NCBI GenBank assembly: GCA_019915135.1
Contig: JAHLMK010000008.1
Location: 682,001-746,000 of the forward strand
Length of the DNA: 64,000 bases
DNA from: Strobilurus pachycystidiatus
Taxonomy: Eukaryota; Basidiomycota; Agaricomycetes; Agaricales; Physalacriaceae
Reading direction: 5' to 3'
Shown: positions 11,400 to 22,471 of the stretch, one piece after another
How positions within the stretch are numbered: position 1 is the first letter of the stretch
How the letters are laid out: every line of letters begins with the position of its first letter
Made by a program: the position numbers and the translations under genes
Notes under the pieces: model-generated
What the model saw: only the letters and a program-made list of their open reading frames with translations
Databases searched by the model: none
What the model was told of the DNA's origin: nothing

Positions 11400-11838
11400 A
11401 TGAACCATCGACCCGCCCCGACCGTCTCCTTCCTCCCCGCAACCCCGCCCCCCGCCCCCCTCGTACACGACGCCCTTCGACGCCCGGCCCCCGCGCGACC
11501 TACGCAGTACACGACTATCAACGGCGCCTTCCCCCCCAAACCGGCGCATCGTCTTCAGCTCCGCCCGGCAGTGAACGGCGCGCGCCGACGACAGCGGCGG
11601 CGGCGCCAGCGACGTCCGCCCGCGCAACCTCACCGAGGAGAGATCCAACGCCATCACCCCGCGCTTCCAGGGCGCCGCCCCCGCGCCTATCCTCACCCGC
11701 TAACTCCCCTCCCCCGCAGTCCGAGGCGACTTTACGTGGGGCCAGCGCCCCCGTGCGCGATTCGACCCGCGCCTGCCCTCCGCCTCACCTCGGCGAGGCA
11801 CCATGTCCATTTCACCGTCGGCGGAAGCCTTGGTTTAG
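11400..11838 (+). pseudogene. Possible eroded gene, divergent to bHLH relic
   Basis: An ATG at 11401 begins MNHRPAPTVSFLPATPP. Further on, one frame reads RPRNLTEERSNAITPRFQG (near 11610-11665). After a convincing branch-point and acceptor (GCTAAC then CCCCGCAG, ending 11719) comes a terminal-exon-like piece, VRGDFTWGQRPRARFDPRLP, running to a TAG at 11836-11838. A TGA and lack of a good donor prevent one clean model. The biased composition (Pro, Arg, Ala) makes chance frames likely, so confidence is low. I do not recognise the family. Confidence 0.3.
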
Positions 11839-14800
11839 CTATCTTGTAGTATCTGTACCACAATGTATATTCTCCTCCGCAAACCCCAAAATACCTCCAC
11901 CCCGGCGCCGGGCGCCGAAGCCTTGTTCAATCCTCCTTCAACAGTCCTCAGCCCAGAACCACCATTCCGAATTCACTTTGATGCGGCTGCACGTTGCTCG
12001 TGGCCAAGAGGCCCACTGGCTGTTTCACCTCGCGTGCATCGTCGCATCTCTTTCCTACACTTTCCGTTCCCTGCCTCTCATGCACCCTCGAGTGGTAAGG
12101 ACGTATATAGAGCCTTGCTTCACACTACAGAAAGGCTTGGTAGGAGATAGCTCGTATTTGCCGACCATCACTCACGCGTGTCGAGTTTCAATGATCTTCA
12201 AACTCCATGATGATCAACTCCAAATCAACTCTATATCTCACGACTGCACGTTCCGTTTCCCTTCCTCTTTTCCTTCTCCTGCAGCTCAACTCGTCGTTTT
12301 TCTTCGCATATGTGCCACCCTTCCCACGTCAAGTTTTCGACGCGCACCATCATAAACTCGGATTTAGACGTTCCGTTCCCCGTACGTTCGGTGATCTCAT
12401 GAACCGCAGGAAGGCGTCGTCAGTTTCCCATTGGTTTATCATTCACACTTCCCATAATCCGTCGTCAAGTTTCATTCTCGAGACTTGTGCGTAAGTTAGA
12501 TGCTTGGGCCTTACGTTAGATCTTTGATAGCTGAGACATCATAAAACTCCTTCCCTTACAATCCCTTATCTCAGTCTCAATTTCTTCGACCGCACGGTCG
12601 CAGGTTGATGAAACGGTTGGAATTTGTTGAGTACTAAGACTAATAGGGATCCCGCGACGGGCTAGGGATGGACAGGATGGGGAATGGGACTGTTTCCATG
12701 ATAGGGTTCACCACCTGAGTGAGGAGCTCGAGGTGGCCTGGAATCCAATCGAATCACCCTCTCGATTTGTGTCAGCAGCCGCCTGCCATGTCGCAGGCCA
12801 GAAGGAACCTCCGAGTGTCAAATGCCAAGACGAGTTCAAAAGCGAGAGAGCGAGTGGGCAATCAGATAGACACCGATTGAATATATCTCGCATTAGGCAC
12901 GCGAGAATGTCCCAACAAGAGGAAGAGGATCCGTTCGTTCTGGCCCGAAATCCATGACAGTCTCAGCCGATTTTCATACTGCCCGAAAGACGGCCCGCTA
13001 TCCAACGTTGTATTCCCTAGCCTAATACACCCTTCGTGTGAGTCTTTACGGGGGGGGGGGGGGGGAAACGTCGCGAGACTGCGGGGAAAACAGGGTCTCG
13101 CGCAATTTGCGAGCCTCAAGGTTGTCAAGAGAGAGAAGTGAGAGCGTCCTATGCTGAATCGCACGCTGCTGTGTTCTTGCTGGGGCACAATATAAACACC
13201 AGAGAGCGCAGAGGAGGCAAACAAGTAAAGTAGCTGAGGTGGCGGTGGAAGCCCGGACAACTGAAAGATGCCGATCGTCGCTCGAATTTGAAAAACGCAT
13301 CTGACCCACATTTATCCACAACTGGCCCTGCTTCACTTCAAGCCACACTCCGCCTGACGATCTCTCGCCCCTTGATCTGAAGACGCGAGGTTTCTCACGC
13401 GCTTGACATTGGCGCCCCCAAACTCGCCCACTGTAAGGCTCCGTCATGTTTTCAATATATCAGGTTTGATAGGTTCACAGTGCACTCCGCGGATCTCCTC
13501 GGATTTTACGACGTTTCGTTCCGCCTTGTCACTGTTTATCTCATCAGAAAGCGGGGGAGCGTCACGTTGGGGTCGATGAAACCACGGCAACGCGACTGGA
13601 AGAGGAATCCCGACTGCAGTACTTCTGATTGCCCTCGGGCTGTGGCGCTGGGATGGTAGGGCGTGGGATGTCGAGGGGATGGACAGGATGGGATGGGTGG
13701 GACGCTGCACGGGGCCGAGACGAGGAGATCACCACCTGCTCACTGGCAAGAGTCGGAGTCATGAATGAGGAGAATCGTGGGTCCATCATGATGGCGGCCG
13801 CCACATGCTCAGAGGATTTTTCAATTTTAGAGTGCGCAAGGTGGTCCCGATGCCTACAACATGTTTGACGCACATGCAACCAGCAGGACCTTGACCTGGA
13901 TTCATCGTGGCCGCCCGAAATAACTAGCCGCTGGTCTCTCGACGATACCTCCCATCCCACACCTCCTTTTCTAAAGTGGCTGCTGTGTAAGAGGCAGACA
14001 CGCCTGTGTTCTGTGTGGTTCAGCGTTTGTTGGAAAAATGATCTGTCGTCGAGCAGGTATCCCGAAGTCATACAGGTTTCATAACGCAGGATAGCGGGGC
14101 GACCTTGCATATCACGGAACCGACTGATATATCTCGTGTTGGGAATCAGTCGGACGCAGGATGGCAGAAATTTGTTCCGGTCCGTCATTCTGCCCGAGAT
14201 ACTGTTCGTCGTGCTGACTATACTACATTCCTTGTCAGATCCCGTCGTGGCTGGCCGGTGACAAAACGCAGTATGCCTCGGAGTATAAACCTAGCCATTT
14301 GTCTGCGGTGATAGTATAGCGCCACTCCGACTTGTTACGCTCAGTCAGTCGATGGAGTTGCATAGCACCATCAGGAGGCAACAGGTCCAAGCCTGAGAGA
14401 AACGCCATGCTACATAGAAAGTCTCACGCGCTGCTCACAAAACTGTCAAACAAGACTACGTCGGCAGACCTGATGCAGGCTCAGAGGGGCCGACACTCAA
14501 CCTCCGCGCGCCAGTTCTCCCAGCATTTATCTTAGATTGTCCAGCTCTAGATAGGAAGGGGAGTATAGTGGTGGTGTTACGCCTCGAAAGACCTATCGGA
14601 AGCCCCGCGCATCTTCAATTAGGGAAGCAATAGCTCAGAGGCAATTGAATGAACTCGGTGACTGTGATTTGTGAATGAATGTCTCAGGTCAGATCTATAG
14701 AATGGACAGTCAGATAAGGCGATGGGATCACAGCAATCACATACATGCCAATGCGCCTCGCAAGTTCCTTCCTGTCAGCATAGCTTGGGGCTTCTCGTCG

Positions 14801-15394
14801 CATCTCCGTCACGACCGGACGTTTTAATTTTGGGCCAGATCAACACGCCGTCAGGGTAGAGCCGCCAAAGGTTTGTATACAGAGGGAAGAGCGAAGCCTG
14901 CTGAACTTCATTTTGCCGCCTTCTCGCTGCGCACGCATTCGAGCGATGACGGGCTGCGCACGACTAAAGTAGGCTGAGGGTCCACAGGGAGAGGTTTTGA
15001 GAGGACAAGGAAGTGCGACGGAACTTTCCGGCGGTGTCTGCCAGCGGAATTTGAAAAAATATGTCTTCCTTCTGAAGCTGGACCCACATTTATCCTAATT
15101 GGCTCCCTCACCAGGCCACACCTCTGGCGCCTGACTGAGCCATACTCATCGGTCCCACGGAACTGATCTCCCCTTCGACCGGGAGATCCTTACGTATGAC
15201 GATCTCTAGGAGCTTTGATGATATACATCTCTGGAGACAACTAGGCGCTCGCTTCCTCAGGTAGTAAATAATGCCTCGCCCGCTTTTTGTACTCGGGACC
15301 TAACCATCATACGAAAACGCACACCTTCTTCCCCTCTTTCCACTGTGGCCACACACGCTAAGCACCGCAATCCCATCTCTCATCAGCTGTCTTC
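11839..15394. other. Gene-free stretch with G tract and faint repeats
   Basis: About 3.5 kb without a supportable gene. It holds a 16-G run at 13050-13065. A diverged direct repeat is visible: about 13285-13352 and 15050-15123 both read GAATTTGAAAAA, then GACCCACATTTATCC, then GCCACAC. The motif GGATGGACAGGATGGG occurs near 12667 and again near 13677. These suggest old duplicated DNA that has decayed. Confidence 0.5.
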
Positions 15395-15990
15395 TATGAT
15401 GCAGACGAGCCTCCCAGCTCCCGCCCGGCTCCTCCATCTCATCGTCTCCCTACCTCTCAACGACCGCCCCGCACTTGGCGCTCTACGCCTAACCAGCCGC
15501 GCAGTCCGCCCCATCGCGCGGCGGCCCCCTTTTGCGCGCCCTTGGGCGTCGAAGGCGCCGGACTACGAGGCGCTTGTCGGGCTGCGGCGGGCTTTGAGGA
15601 CCGCGGCTCTCCCAGTCTTGGGAGCCACCATACCGCTCTGACTCGTCCTCAGAGCCAGACGAACAGTACGGCAGCCCGAGCTCGTGCGGTCTTGGCAGTC
15701 GCTCGTGAACTTCCAGGAGCTCACGCTCACGCTTGGTCGTCCCATCACCACCACCCGGACGGGCCCCTCAGGCCTCTGCGCTGCCCTGCGATCCCGCCGA
15801 GTGAGTACATCAACTGTACACGTCACATTCACGCGTCGGGGAGACTTTATAGTGGCTGGTGGCGTCTCTACCTGCTCTTTCCTCGTTGGTCGCATGTTTC
15901 ACTGCCATCTCGGATGAGGGCACGGATACGGTGCCCATCGGTGTCATCACCTTCTCCGCTTCCCCCGTCACGCATCGCGTACCTGGAGAT
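15395..15990 (+). pseudogene. F-box-like relic
   Basis: The ATG at 15398 begins a frame with PARLLHLIVSLPLNDRPALG and LRLTSRAVRPIA, which resembles the N-terminal half of an F-box (the usual pattern is L-P-x-E-L-L..I-V..L, then L-R-x-V-C/S-R). It stops after about 80 residues. Two other frames then continue with leucine-repeat-like text such as LVNFQELTLTLG and VSTSTVHVTFTRR. Frame jumps without splice sites suggest a dead gene. The assignment rests on a short match. Confidence 0.35.
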
Positions 15991-16684
15991 TGACACGACA
16001 TGACCGGGACGCGCTTGTGGACATGCTCCTCCAGCCTGCATGTCCTCTTGAGCTTTCGGGCTGAGAAACTCAGGTCAAAGGCGCACACGACAGCGATGCG
16101 TCGCCGACATTTTGCGACGCGCCACGGCGTGCTGACGTTGTGATCTGGACAGCTCCTACGTCATGAATGAGGGTCTATACGGTAAATAGTGCGTGCGTGT
16201 AGTGCGAGTATCCCGTCGCTGATGATTCATTGCCATAGGCGATGAAGGTTTTCACGTCTGGGTACTGATCACCGTTTCGAAAAATCACAAACGCTGGGTC
16301 CAGCGTTCGCGCCTGCTCCACTAGAATTAGATGGATTGACCGTGTGTATTCTAATTGTCGCGGCGAACTTCTTTATTCCGATTCAAGCGCCAACTCAATC
16401 ACGACATGATCCTGATCATGGTATTCGCGAACTGGAGCCAAGCTGGGAGCCCTCAGCCCTCGGACCCCTTCCCGCACGCACTGACATGTGTTACAGCGGA
16501 ACACTGCTAATCGTACTCGAGAGCTATGGTCCAGCTATTTGTTGTAAGATCGCTGTAGTACAGCTGCGTATAAATATCCGATATTTGGAGGTTCCGGGCT
16601 GTAATGGAGTATTGCTATGTGACGAAGACTATCAAGTGGTCTTTGTCGACGATCACGCGGGGAACGTGACTTTCGACGTCGGTT
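15991..16684. other. Intergenic DNA
   Basis: One plus-strand frame of about 120 codons (16336-16704) has no recognisable content. The left border of the GST-SDR duplication lies near 16685. Confidence 0.35.
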
Positions 16685-17543
16685 TTTTGACTGTGTGCAC
16701 ATAAATCCTCGGAGGCCTCAATCTCCTCATCCTGTCTTCGTGTGATTAATCGCGATGTTATTGGCAAGATATTGCAAGCTCAGAGAGGACTTGGACACCT
16801 GTAGACAAACATCAATTTCAGAGCATTGAAAGTGCAACTTGTCAGCCTGCAGGCGTGTCAGTGGTGAGTTCATTGCACGTGAGTCAGGCCCCCGGACCCT
16901 CCCCATGCAGTTTGTTGGCAATTTGTACTTTGGGGTCCGGGGGGCGAAAAAAATCGGGTTCCTTTGGCGCATTTTGCATTTAGGGATCGGCTTGGAAGCT
17001 AGAGCGCGCAGGTAAGAGCATGCGATACGATGGACTGCGAAGCTCAGGTAGCGTGTAAAGATAGGGTGCCTTGGTGCAGCTTTTCAGCAAGAACAAGAGG
17101 TGTCAAAAAGAAAAGCGGTCACACCGTTGGCCTATGATGTGACCAAAGCACTGTCGCCCTTTGAACTTTGACGCTGCAGCCGGGATAGATTTGGGTATTT
17201 GAGGTTCATTGTGAGGATTTTTGGTGACATGCTCTTGGGGAGCGCGTCGACGTCCGGGGGCAAGGGGGCCTATTGGGATTTTGATCATGATCGAGCTCGT
17301 CCGTCATCCGGGCCACGGAGCAGTTCTCATCTCGTACCACCATTCATACTGGCAGACGACCTCTCGTCGTATGCCTCTCGGCATCACTTTATAATTTCTG
17401 CCCAAATTTCCTCCCACTTACAAACCAATCTTACCAAGCCAAGCGATAATAAGGCCGCAACGCGTTGCGCCTGATTGGAAAGAGCTGAAAATGGTAGGAG
17501 CACTGTTTTCTTCGCGATTTCTCCTCCAATAGTGGCGTGTTTG

Positions 17544-17551
17544 TATAAATA
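17544..17551 (+). promoter_or_regulatory. TATA box of dead GST copy
   Basis: TATAAATA, 58 bp before the start codon of the decayed gene, at the same relative place as the box in the intact copy (19752-19759). The core promoter has therefore survived better than the coding part. Confidence 0.55.
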
Positions 17552-17608
17552 AGGCGCGTCGACTCTGATTCCGTGCCCAACGATACGATCACACTCCTCA
17601 GCTCAACC

Positions 17609-18213
17609 ATGTCGGCGCGCTTTCGTCGCTTTACACTGTCCGCGACTCCATGGACCAAAGTGTCCGTCTTCTTGAGGAGTCTTACTCTTTGTGTACGGAC
17701 CTTGATATAGTCAGTCCTGTACCCGTTCTGTGCTGTTCAGCTACTAACTCTGCCAGTATCCAGCAAATCGACCTATTTACCTAAGACGAACGAAAGAGCC
17801 TTTGGTTAAGCGCCTCCTCAACCAAACGGACGTGTCCCCGTTCTCGTTGACCGCTCACTGCTCTCAACTTTGCGTATTCGAGACCGCCGCAATTCTGCTT
17901 ATCTCCAGCAGCACTACGACAAGGACACGTCCCTTCGGTTCGCACCTTTGTCGACCGAAGCTAGGGAGATGCTGCATGTGGATCTTCTTTGCGTAAGTAA
18001 TGCGATGGGTACAGATTCTTGTCGTCCAGTCCATTCCTGAAGCTGATCCTCTAGCACGGAGCGTCGCTCCCATGCTAATCCCCACGTGACTCCATTTTCC
18101 TGAATTGAGTTTGCGTGCTGACTCTCGAAGGAAACTACTTCCTTCATTCTGCGCCTGAAGACATCATCTTATGCCAAAAAGCGTACGTGGGAGGGGGGGG
18201 GCTCTCGGGAGGG

Positions 18214-18247
<34 letters not shown>

Positions 18248-18588
18248 CCGTTGTTGCTTTTGCCTCGCCTAAAACTGAAGTTTGCAAAACCAGGCTACCT
18301 CGATGAAACGAAGCGTTTTGTACGTGTCTGGACATCCGTCTCAAACAACACCCTGGCTCGTTGGAGACAAGATTTCTGTCGCCGAATCAACGGGTGGCGT
18401 AATATTCGCGTCGCGGATTATTCAGATATCACAGTTGGATGAATGGCCGGGTCTCAAGGTTTTGACGTCTTCTCCTAGAGTAGCATGCGACGCTAATTGG
18501 TCCTTGCTTTGTGGGGAGCGTGGTTGGAGAGAATTGCGGCGCGCCCGGGGGGCCCAGAATGGAATTACTGTTCACCGTCTTTATGTAG
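17609..18588 (+). pseudogene. Glutathione S-transferase pseudogene (Ure2p-like)
   Basis: Matches the intact gene at 19817-20746 from ATG (MSARF) to the final TAG. Recognisable remnants include KVSVFL, VFETAAILL partly, GYLDETKR and the last exon with ITV.RL. Frameshifts occur already in the first exon, and the residues around the substrate loop (NPNGRVPVLVD in the intact copy) are lost. The fourth intron has gained a long G tract (18217-18245). No full-length frame can be assembled with splice sites. Confidence 0.85.
18217..18245 (+). repeat. 29-base poly(G) tract
   Basis: An uninterrupted run of 29 G, preceded by further G-rich sequence from 18190. It sits just after the donor of the fourth intron in the dead GST copy (donor GTACGTG at 18183). 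The intact copy has only about 55 bp of ordinary intron there. Such a run can form G-quadruplexes and is slippage-prone; its exact length in the assembly is uncertain. Confidence 0.9.
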
Positions 18589-18651
18589 TATCGCGATCTT
18601 ACTGCATAACGTATGCGTAAGGTCACTACTTTCAGAGCATTGCCAGCTATG

Positions 18652-19345
18652 ATCAGTCAAAAAAACCCCTCCTTCAACAACTAACAGTTTTCTGGTAAAA
18701 TCTCGCATCAGCACGCGCCTTCACTAAGGCACACTCACCGCTAGATAGAACGCCGTTCCTTCCGGGCGATGAACGCCACAAATTGATGTATTGTCGTGTG
18801 TGGTCAGCAAGGGGCAGCTGTGCGCGTGTGACCTGGAGTTTCTTCAAACTACGATGGCGTTAAGTATGCGAGCCACAGACTTGAGAAGGGATGTCATACT
18901 GATTTCTGCTTCTTGTCAGGACGAAAGTTATATGGTCGAAAACCATGTTCGAGACATGTTTGTTTATGGTCTCCCGGTGCGTAGGCGTACACGGTAATTC
19001 CATGTCGAGTGTGCTACATTGACTTGTAAGGAGGAGTCAATAGATGGACCATGGTAACGCATTTGCAGACTGCACAAGACCTCGGATGGCGAACTTGGAT
19101 GCTACATACTAACATAGGACGGACGTTGACGAAATTATTGATGACATACTAAGCAGCAATCCTATGAACTGGGAACGATATACAGACCTCGCCTTCCTGA
19201 AGCAGAGCACGCCGCTGTAGTAAAGTAAAGATGCTATGATTGAACTGTATTCTGGACTGAACTAACCAATGAGGCGGCCGCCTTCGCCCTGCGGTCATCT
19301 GCCTCGCTGCAGCCTTGAAGAGCGTCATGACGCCGAGGAATTTTT
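18652..19345 (-). pseudogene. SDR pseudogene, truncated
   Basis: Minus-strand counterpart of the 3' two thirds of the SDR at 20786-21922. Preserved pieces include the reverse of TCAGTCAAA (stop region), the exon around 18810-18845 and the stretch around 19069-19110 corresponding to SKFAIRGLVQSA. An extra ACTAACAT-like insertion sits next to the codon for the catalytic tyrosine, near 19110. The 5' exons, with the NAD-binding TGxxxGxG motif, are missing because the duplicate stops near 19345. Confidence 0.75.
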
Positions 19346-19751
19346 GAGTCTGTGCACGTACTGTAAATCTCCAACGCCCAATTCCTTATCCTGTCTTCGT
19401 GGTTTGATCGCGATGGGATTGGCAAAGATCTTGAAAGCTCAACAGAGACATCGGACACCTGTAGAGCAACGACATCGGTCAATCTGGGGAGCTTTGGAGA
19501 GCAACTGGCAGCCTGCAAGGCGTTGTCAATATGGAAAAAGTTGAGCTTCAACTTCTTGCTCATGATCGAGCTAGGCCAATTATCCGTGTGACGTTCACTT
19601 CTCGATCTTCGTAACCGAGGAGGCGGATTACCAAGACCCGCGGCTACGCGGTTGCAGGGCCTCTTTGTAAGGATGCTGAATATGGTTAGGAGCCTTAGGA
19701 GCCACTGTCTTCTTCGCGATGTCATCCACCAATACTGTACTGGCGCGTTCG

Positions 19752-19759
19752 TATAAATA
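19752..19759 (+). promoter_or_regulatory. TATA box of the GST gene
   Basis: TATAAATA, 58 bp upstream of the ATG at 19817; retained at the same distance in the decayed copy. Confidence 0.6.
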
Positions 19760-19816
19760 AGACACGTCGACTTTGATTCACTGCACCCAGCGATACGATC
19801 ACCTCCTCAGCTCAAC

Positions 19817-20746
19817 ATGTCGGCGCGCTTTCTCCTTTACACTGTCGCGACTCCCAATGGACACAAAGTGTCCGTCTTCCTTGAAGAGCTCAGACTTGTG
19901 TATCCGGACCTTGACTACGAGTCAGTGCTATAACCCATTCTGTGTCATTTGACATACTAACTCTGCCCAGGATCCAGCAAATGAACATCTTCAAGAACGA
20001 ACAGAAAGAGCCTTGGTTCATCGCTCTCAACCCGAACGGTCGTGTTCCCGTTCTCGTTGACCGCTCACGCGACAACTTTGTCGTATTCGAGACCGCCGCC
20101 ATCCTGCTGTATCTCCAGCAGCACTACGACAAGGACAACGTCTTTGGGTTTGCGCCTTCTTCAAACGAGGCCAGCGAGATGCTGCAGTGGATTTTCTTTG
20201 CTGTGAGTCCATGCGACGGTACACGTCTCCTTGTGGTAGTTCACTACAGCTGGCCTTCTAGCACGGAGGTGTCGGTCCTATGCAAGGCCAACGTAAGTCC
20301 CATTCCCTTGAATAGAGCTGCGTGCTGACTCCTCCAAAGGGAATTACTTCCTTCATCTTGCGTCTGAAGACATCCCGTTTGCAAAGAAGCGTACGTGACA
20401 CGTTCGGTTCCCATTCCTCTCCTGAAATTGACGTTGCATGACCAGGCTACCTCGATGAAACGAAACGTCTGTACGGCGTCTTGGACATCCGTCTCAAAGA
20501 TCACACCTGGCTCGCTGGAGACAAGATCTCTGTCGCCGATATCAACGTGTGGCCGTGGATTCGCGTGGCGCATTTTTCAGAGATCAACAGTTTGGATGAA
20601 TGGCCGGGTCTCAAGGTTATTGACGTTTTTCTTGAAGTAGACTTGCGACGCTAATGAGCCCTTTTCTTTTGCAGGCGTGGTTTGAGAGAATTGCGGCGCG
20701 CCCGGGAGCCCAGAAGGGAATCACTGTTCCACCGTCTTTCGTGTAG
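19817..20746 (+). CDS. Glutathione S-transferase, Ure2p-like class
   Basis: Six exons (19817-19920, 19971-20202, 20262-20292, 20340-20390, 20446-20615, 20675-20746) give exactly 220 codons, or 219 residues, a normal GST length. The thioredoxin-like N domain reads TPNGHKVSVFLEEL, then EPWFIALNPNGRVPVLVD (glutathione-site loop with the cis-Pro) and FETAAILLYL. The all-helical C domain includes ETKRLYGVLDIRL and GDKISVADINVWPWI, the usual N-capping SxAD signature. It probably conjugates or reduces electrophiles with glutathione in the cytosol; the substrate is unknown. It converges on the SDR gene with only about 40 bp between stops. A dead copy lies upstream. Confidence 0.88.
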
Positions 20747-20785
20747 TATGATAAGACATTGCCAGCTTCACGTTCTAATCAATGA

Positions 20786-21922
20786 TCAGTCAAATAAAAC
20801 TCCTCCGTCAACGGACACAGTTTGCCCTGGGCAGTAATCTCGCATCAGCACGCGCATTCCACTAAGCATCACTCACCGCTAATGAACGCCGATTCCTTCC
20901 GGGCGATGAAGGCCACAAATGAGGCAATGTCGTGCGGGGCAGCGAGGGGCAGCTGTGCGCGTGTGACCTGGAGTTCTTCGAACTACGCAATGGTAAGTAC
21001 TCGAGTCACGTATTTCAAGAAGTGATGACGAACCAATTTCTGCTTCTCGTCAGAGTCAATAGTTATATTGTTCGAGAACATGTTTGTCTTTGTGTCTCCC
21101 GGTGCGTAGGCGTTCACGGTAATTCCATGTGGAGCGAATTCTTGTGCTAATTTGACCAGTAAGGAGAAGGCAATAGATGAAATATGGTACGCACATGCAG
21201 ACTGCACAAGACCTCGGATGGCAAACTTGGATGCTACATAGGACGGGACGTTGACGAAAGCTAGTAGTGACAGACTAAGCAGCAATCCTTTGGACTAGGA
21301 ACGATATACACACCTCGCTTCCCTGCAGCAGAGCACGCCGCTGTAGCAAAGTAAGTATGCTACGATTGAACTGGATTCTGGACTGAACTAACCAATGAGG
21401 CGGCCGCCTTCGCCCTGCTGTATCATCTGCCTCGCTGCAGCCTTGAAGAGCATCATGACACCGAGGAGATTTACCCCCATGATACGGTCAAAGTCGGCCG
21501 ATGTAGCTTTAGCGGCCATTCGATGAATATGAAGAGGGATCTAGCAGCGGCAGAATGCGACTCACTCTCGATGATAGACTGTAAACGCGTTATACCAGCA
21601 TTCGCCACAGCCTGCAAAGCTATCAGTCAGCATGCATCATCAAGTGCCATCATACACATACGATGTCCAGCCTCCCGAACACATCCACAGCAGTAGTAAC
21701 AAGGGCCTCCACGCCTTCCTCCGTGCTGATATCTGCACACACGCCATGCGCCTTCCAGCCCGCCGCCTTCAAATCATTGACAAAGGCGTCAAGTGTAACG
21801 CGCTGGGACTGGAGGTCATTTACGACGACAGCTACGCCATCCTCCGCCAATCGTTCCGCAATGGCGCGTCCGATTCCTTGGGAGGCTCCGGTTATGACTG
21901 CTACTCGAGTAGTGGCAATCAT
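20786..21922 (-). CDS. Short-chain dehydrogenase/reductase (acetoin-reductase-like)
   Basis: Classical SDR of roughly 260 residues in several short exons. Exon 1 (21922 down to about 21664) has the cofactor motif TGASQGIG and ends GRLDI. The next begins AVANAGI (NAG motif). Later pieces are DFDRIMGVNLLG, QQGEGGRLIG, SYVASKFAIRGL (catalytic Y-x-x-x-K), APHGITVNAYAPGDTKT and, in the last exon, GQTVSVDGGVLFD with the stop at 20786-20788. The pattern is that of NAD-dependent diacetyl/acetoin or butanediol dehydrogenase-like SDRs, but substrate cannot be inferred. Intron positions match those of the SDR at 33918-34986, so the two are probably old duplicates. Confidence 0.85.
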
Positions 21923-22471
21923 GGTGATGTAGACGGAAACTGTCAATGCAGAACCGGAAACACAGATTTACTTAGCTTATAAACCGCTTGATTACTTACT
22001 AGGTAGATGGAACGCAGACATGGCTAGACCGCAACTGACGCCCATCAAGGATCAGGAATTGAGGGTGGTGCTAAGGTCAATCCTGAATCTTGACTCCGTT
22101 TCGTAAACAAGGGCACCCAGGGTCCAATTGTATTGGGACGCAGGTCCCCGAACGTTGATCTTTCGATTACAATCCCACAGTTCCCATCTCGATTTCGGAT
22201 CGTTTTTGCCAAGGGCAGATCGGTGCTATGATAGCGCTCAAGTCGGATGGGCATGTATAATTGTATTGAGCAGCGTCAATCACAATTTAATTGTTATCAC
22301 CTTTATTTAAATAAGAGTTGTGGCATTCAATTTTACCTGTCTAGGCGTGCGAAATCCATCAATGAACTTGGGATGGACGACGACGCACATGTGGATATGT
22401 AGAGATTTGCAACATTACGTCTGTATACTCGAGTAATCGCTAACATGATAATTGCTCGCCCAGTCCGCTGC
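21923..22471. other. Intergenic DNA between two minus-strand SDR genes
   Basis: Holds the promoter of the 20786-21922 gene on its left side and the 3' region of the next SDR on its right. AT-rich around 22260-22320 (ATTTAAATAA). No gene seen. Confidence 0.4.

Larger units (their letters stand above)
16685..19345. repeat. GST-SDR block duplication, copy A (decayed)
   Basis: Direct tandem duplicate of about 19346-21480. Both copies start with a TTTTTGA..CTGTGCAC..AAATC block and TCCTGTCTTCG. They then share a promoter with a TATAAATA box, a glutathione transferase gene on the plus strand and an SDR gene on the minus strand. Copy A is broken in both genes and is about 0.5 kb longer, partly through insertions. 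It ends inside the fifth-from-last SDR exon, where copy B starts anew. Confidence 0.8.
19346..21480. repeat. GST-SDR block duplication, copy B (intact)
   Basis: Second unit of the direct tandem duplication (see 16685-19345). Both genes are open here. The unit ends inside the SDR gene, whose remaining 5' exons extend to 21922 beyond the duplicated segment. Copy A therefore never had a complete SDR. Confidence 0.75.

Noticed and set aside
10539..11849. Long plus-strand open frame of about 436 codons through the GC-rich region
   Set aside because: It runs antisense to the bHLH relic and across the presumed promoter, has a composition typical of GC-rich chance frames, and shows no domain or splice logic.
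11183..12355. Plus-strand frame of 390 codons
   Set aside because: Arg/Pro-rich low-complexity translation of GC-rich DNA that then crosses ordinary intergenic sequence; another frame gives the better (still weak) gene relic.
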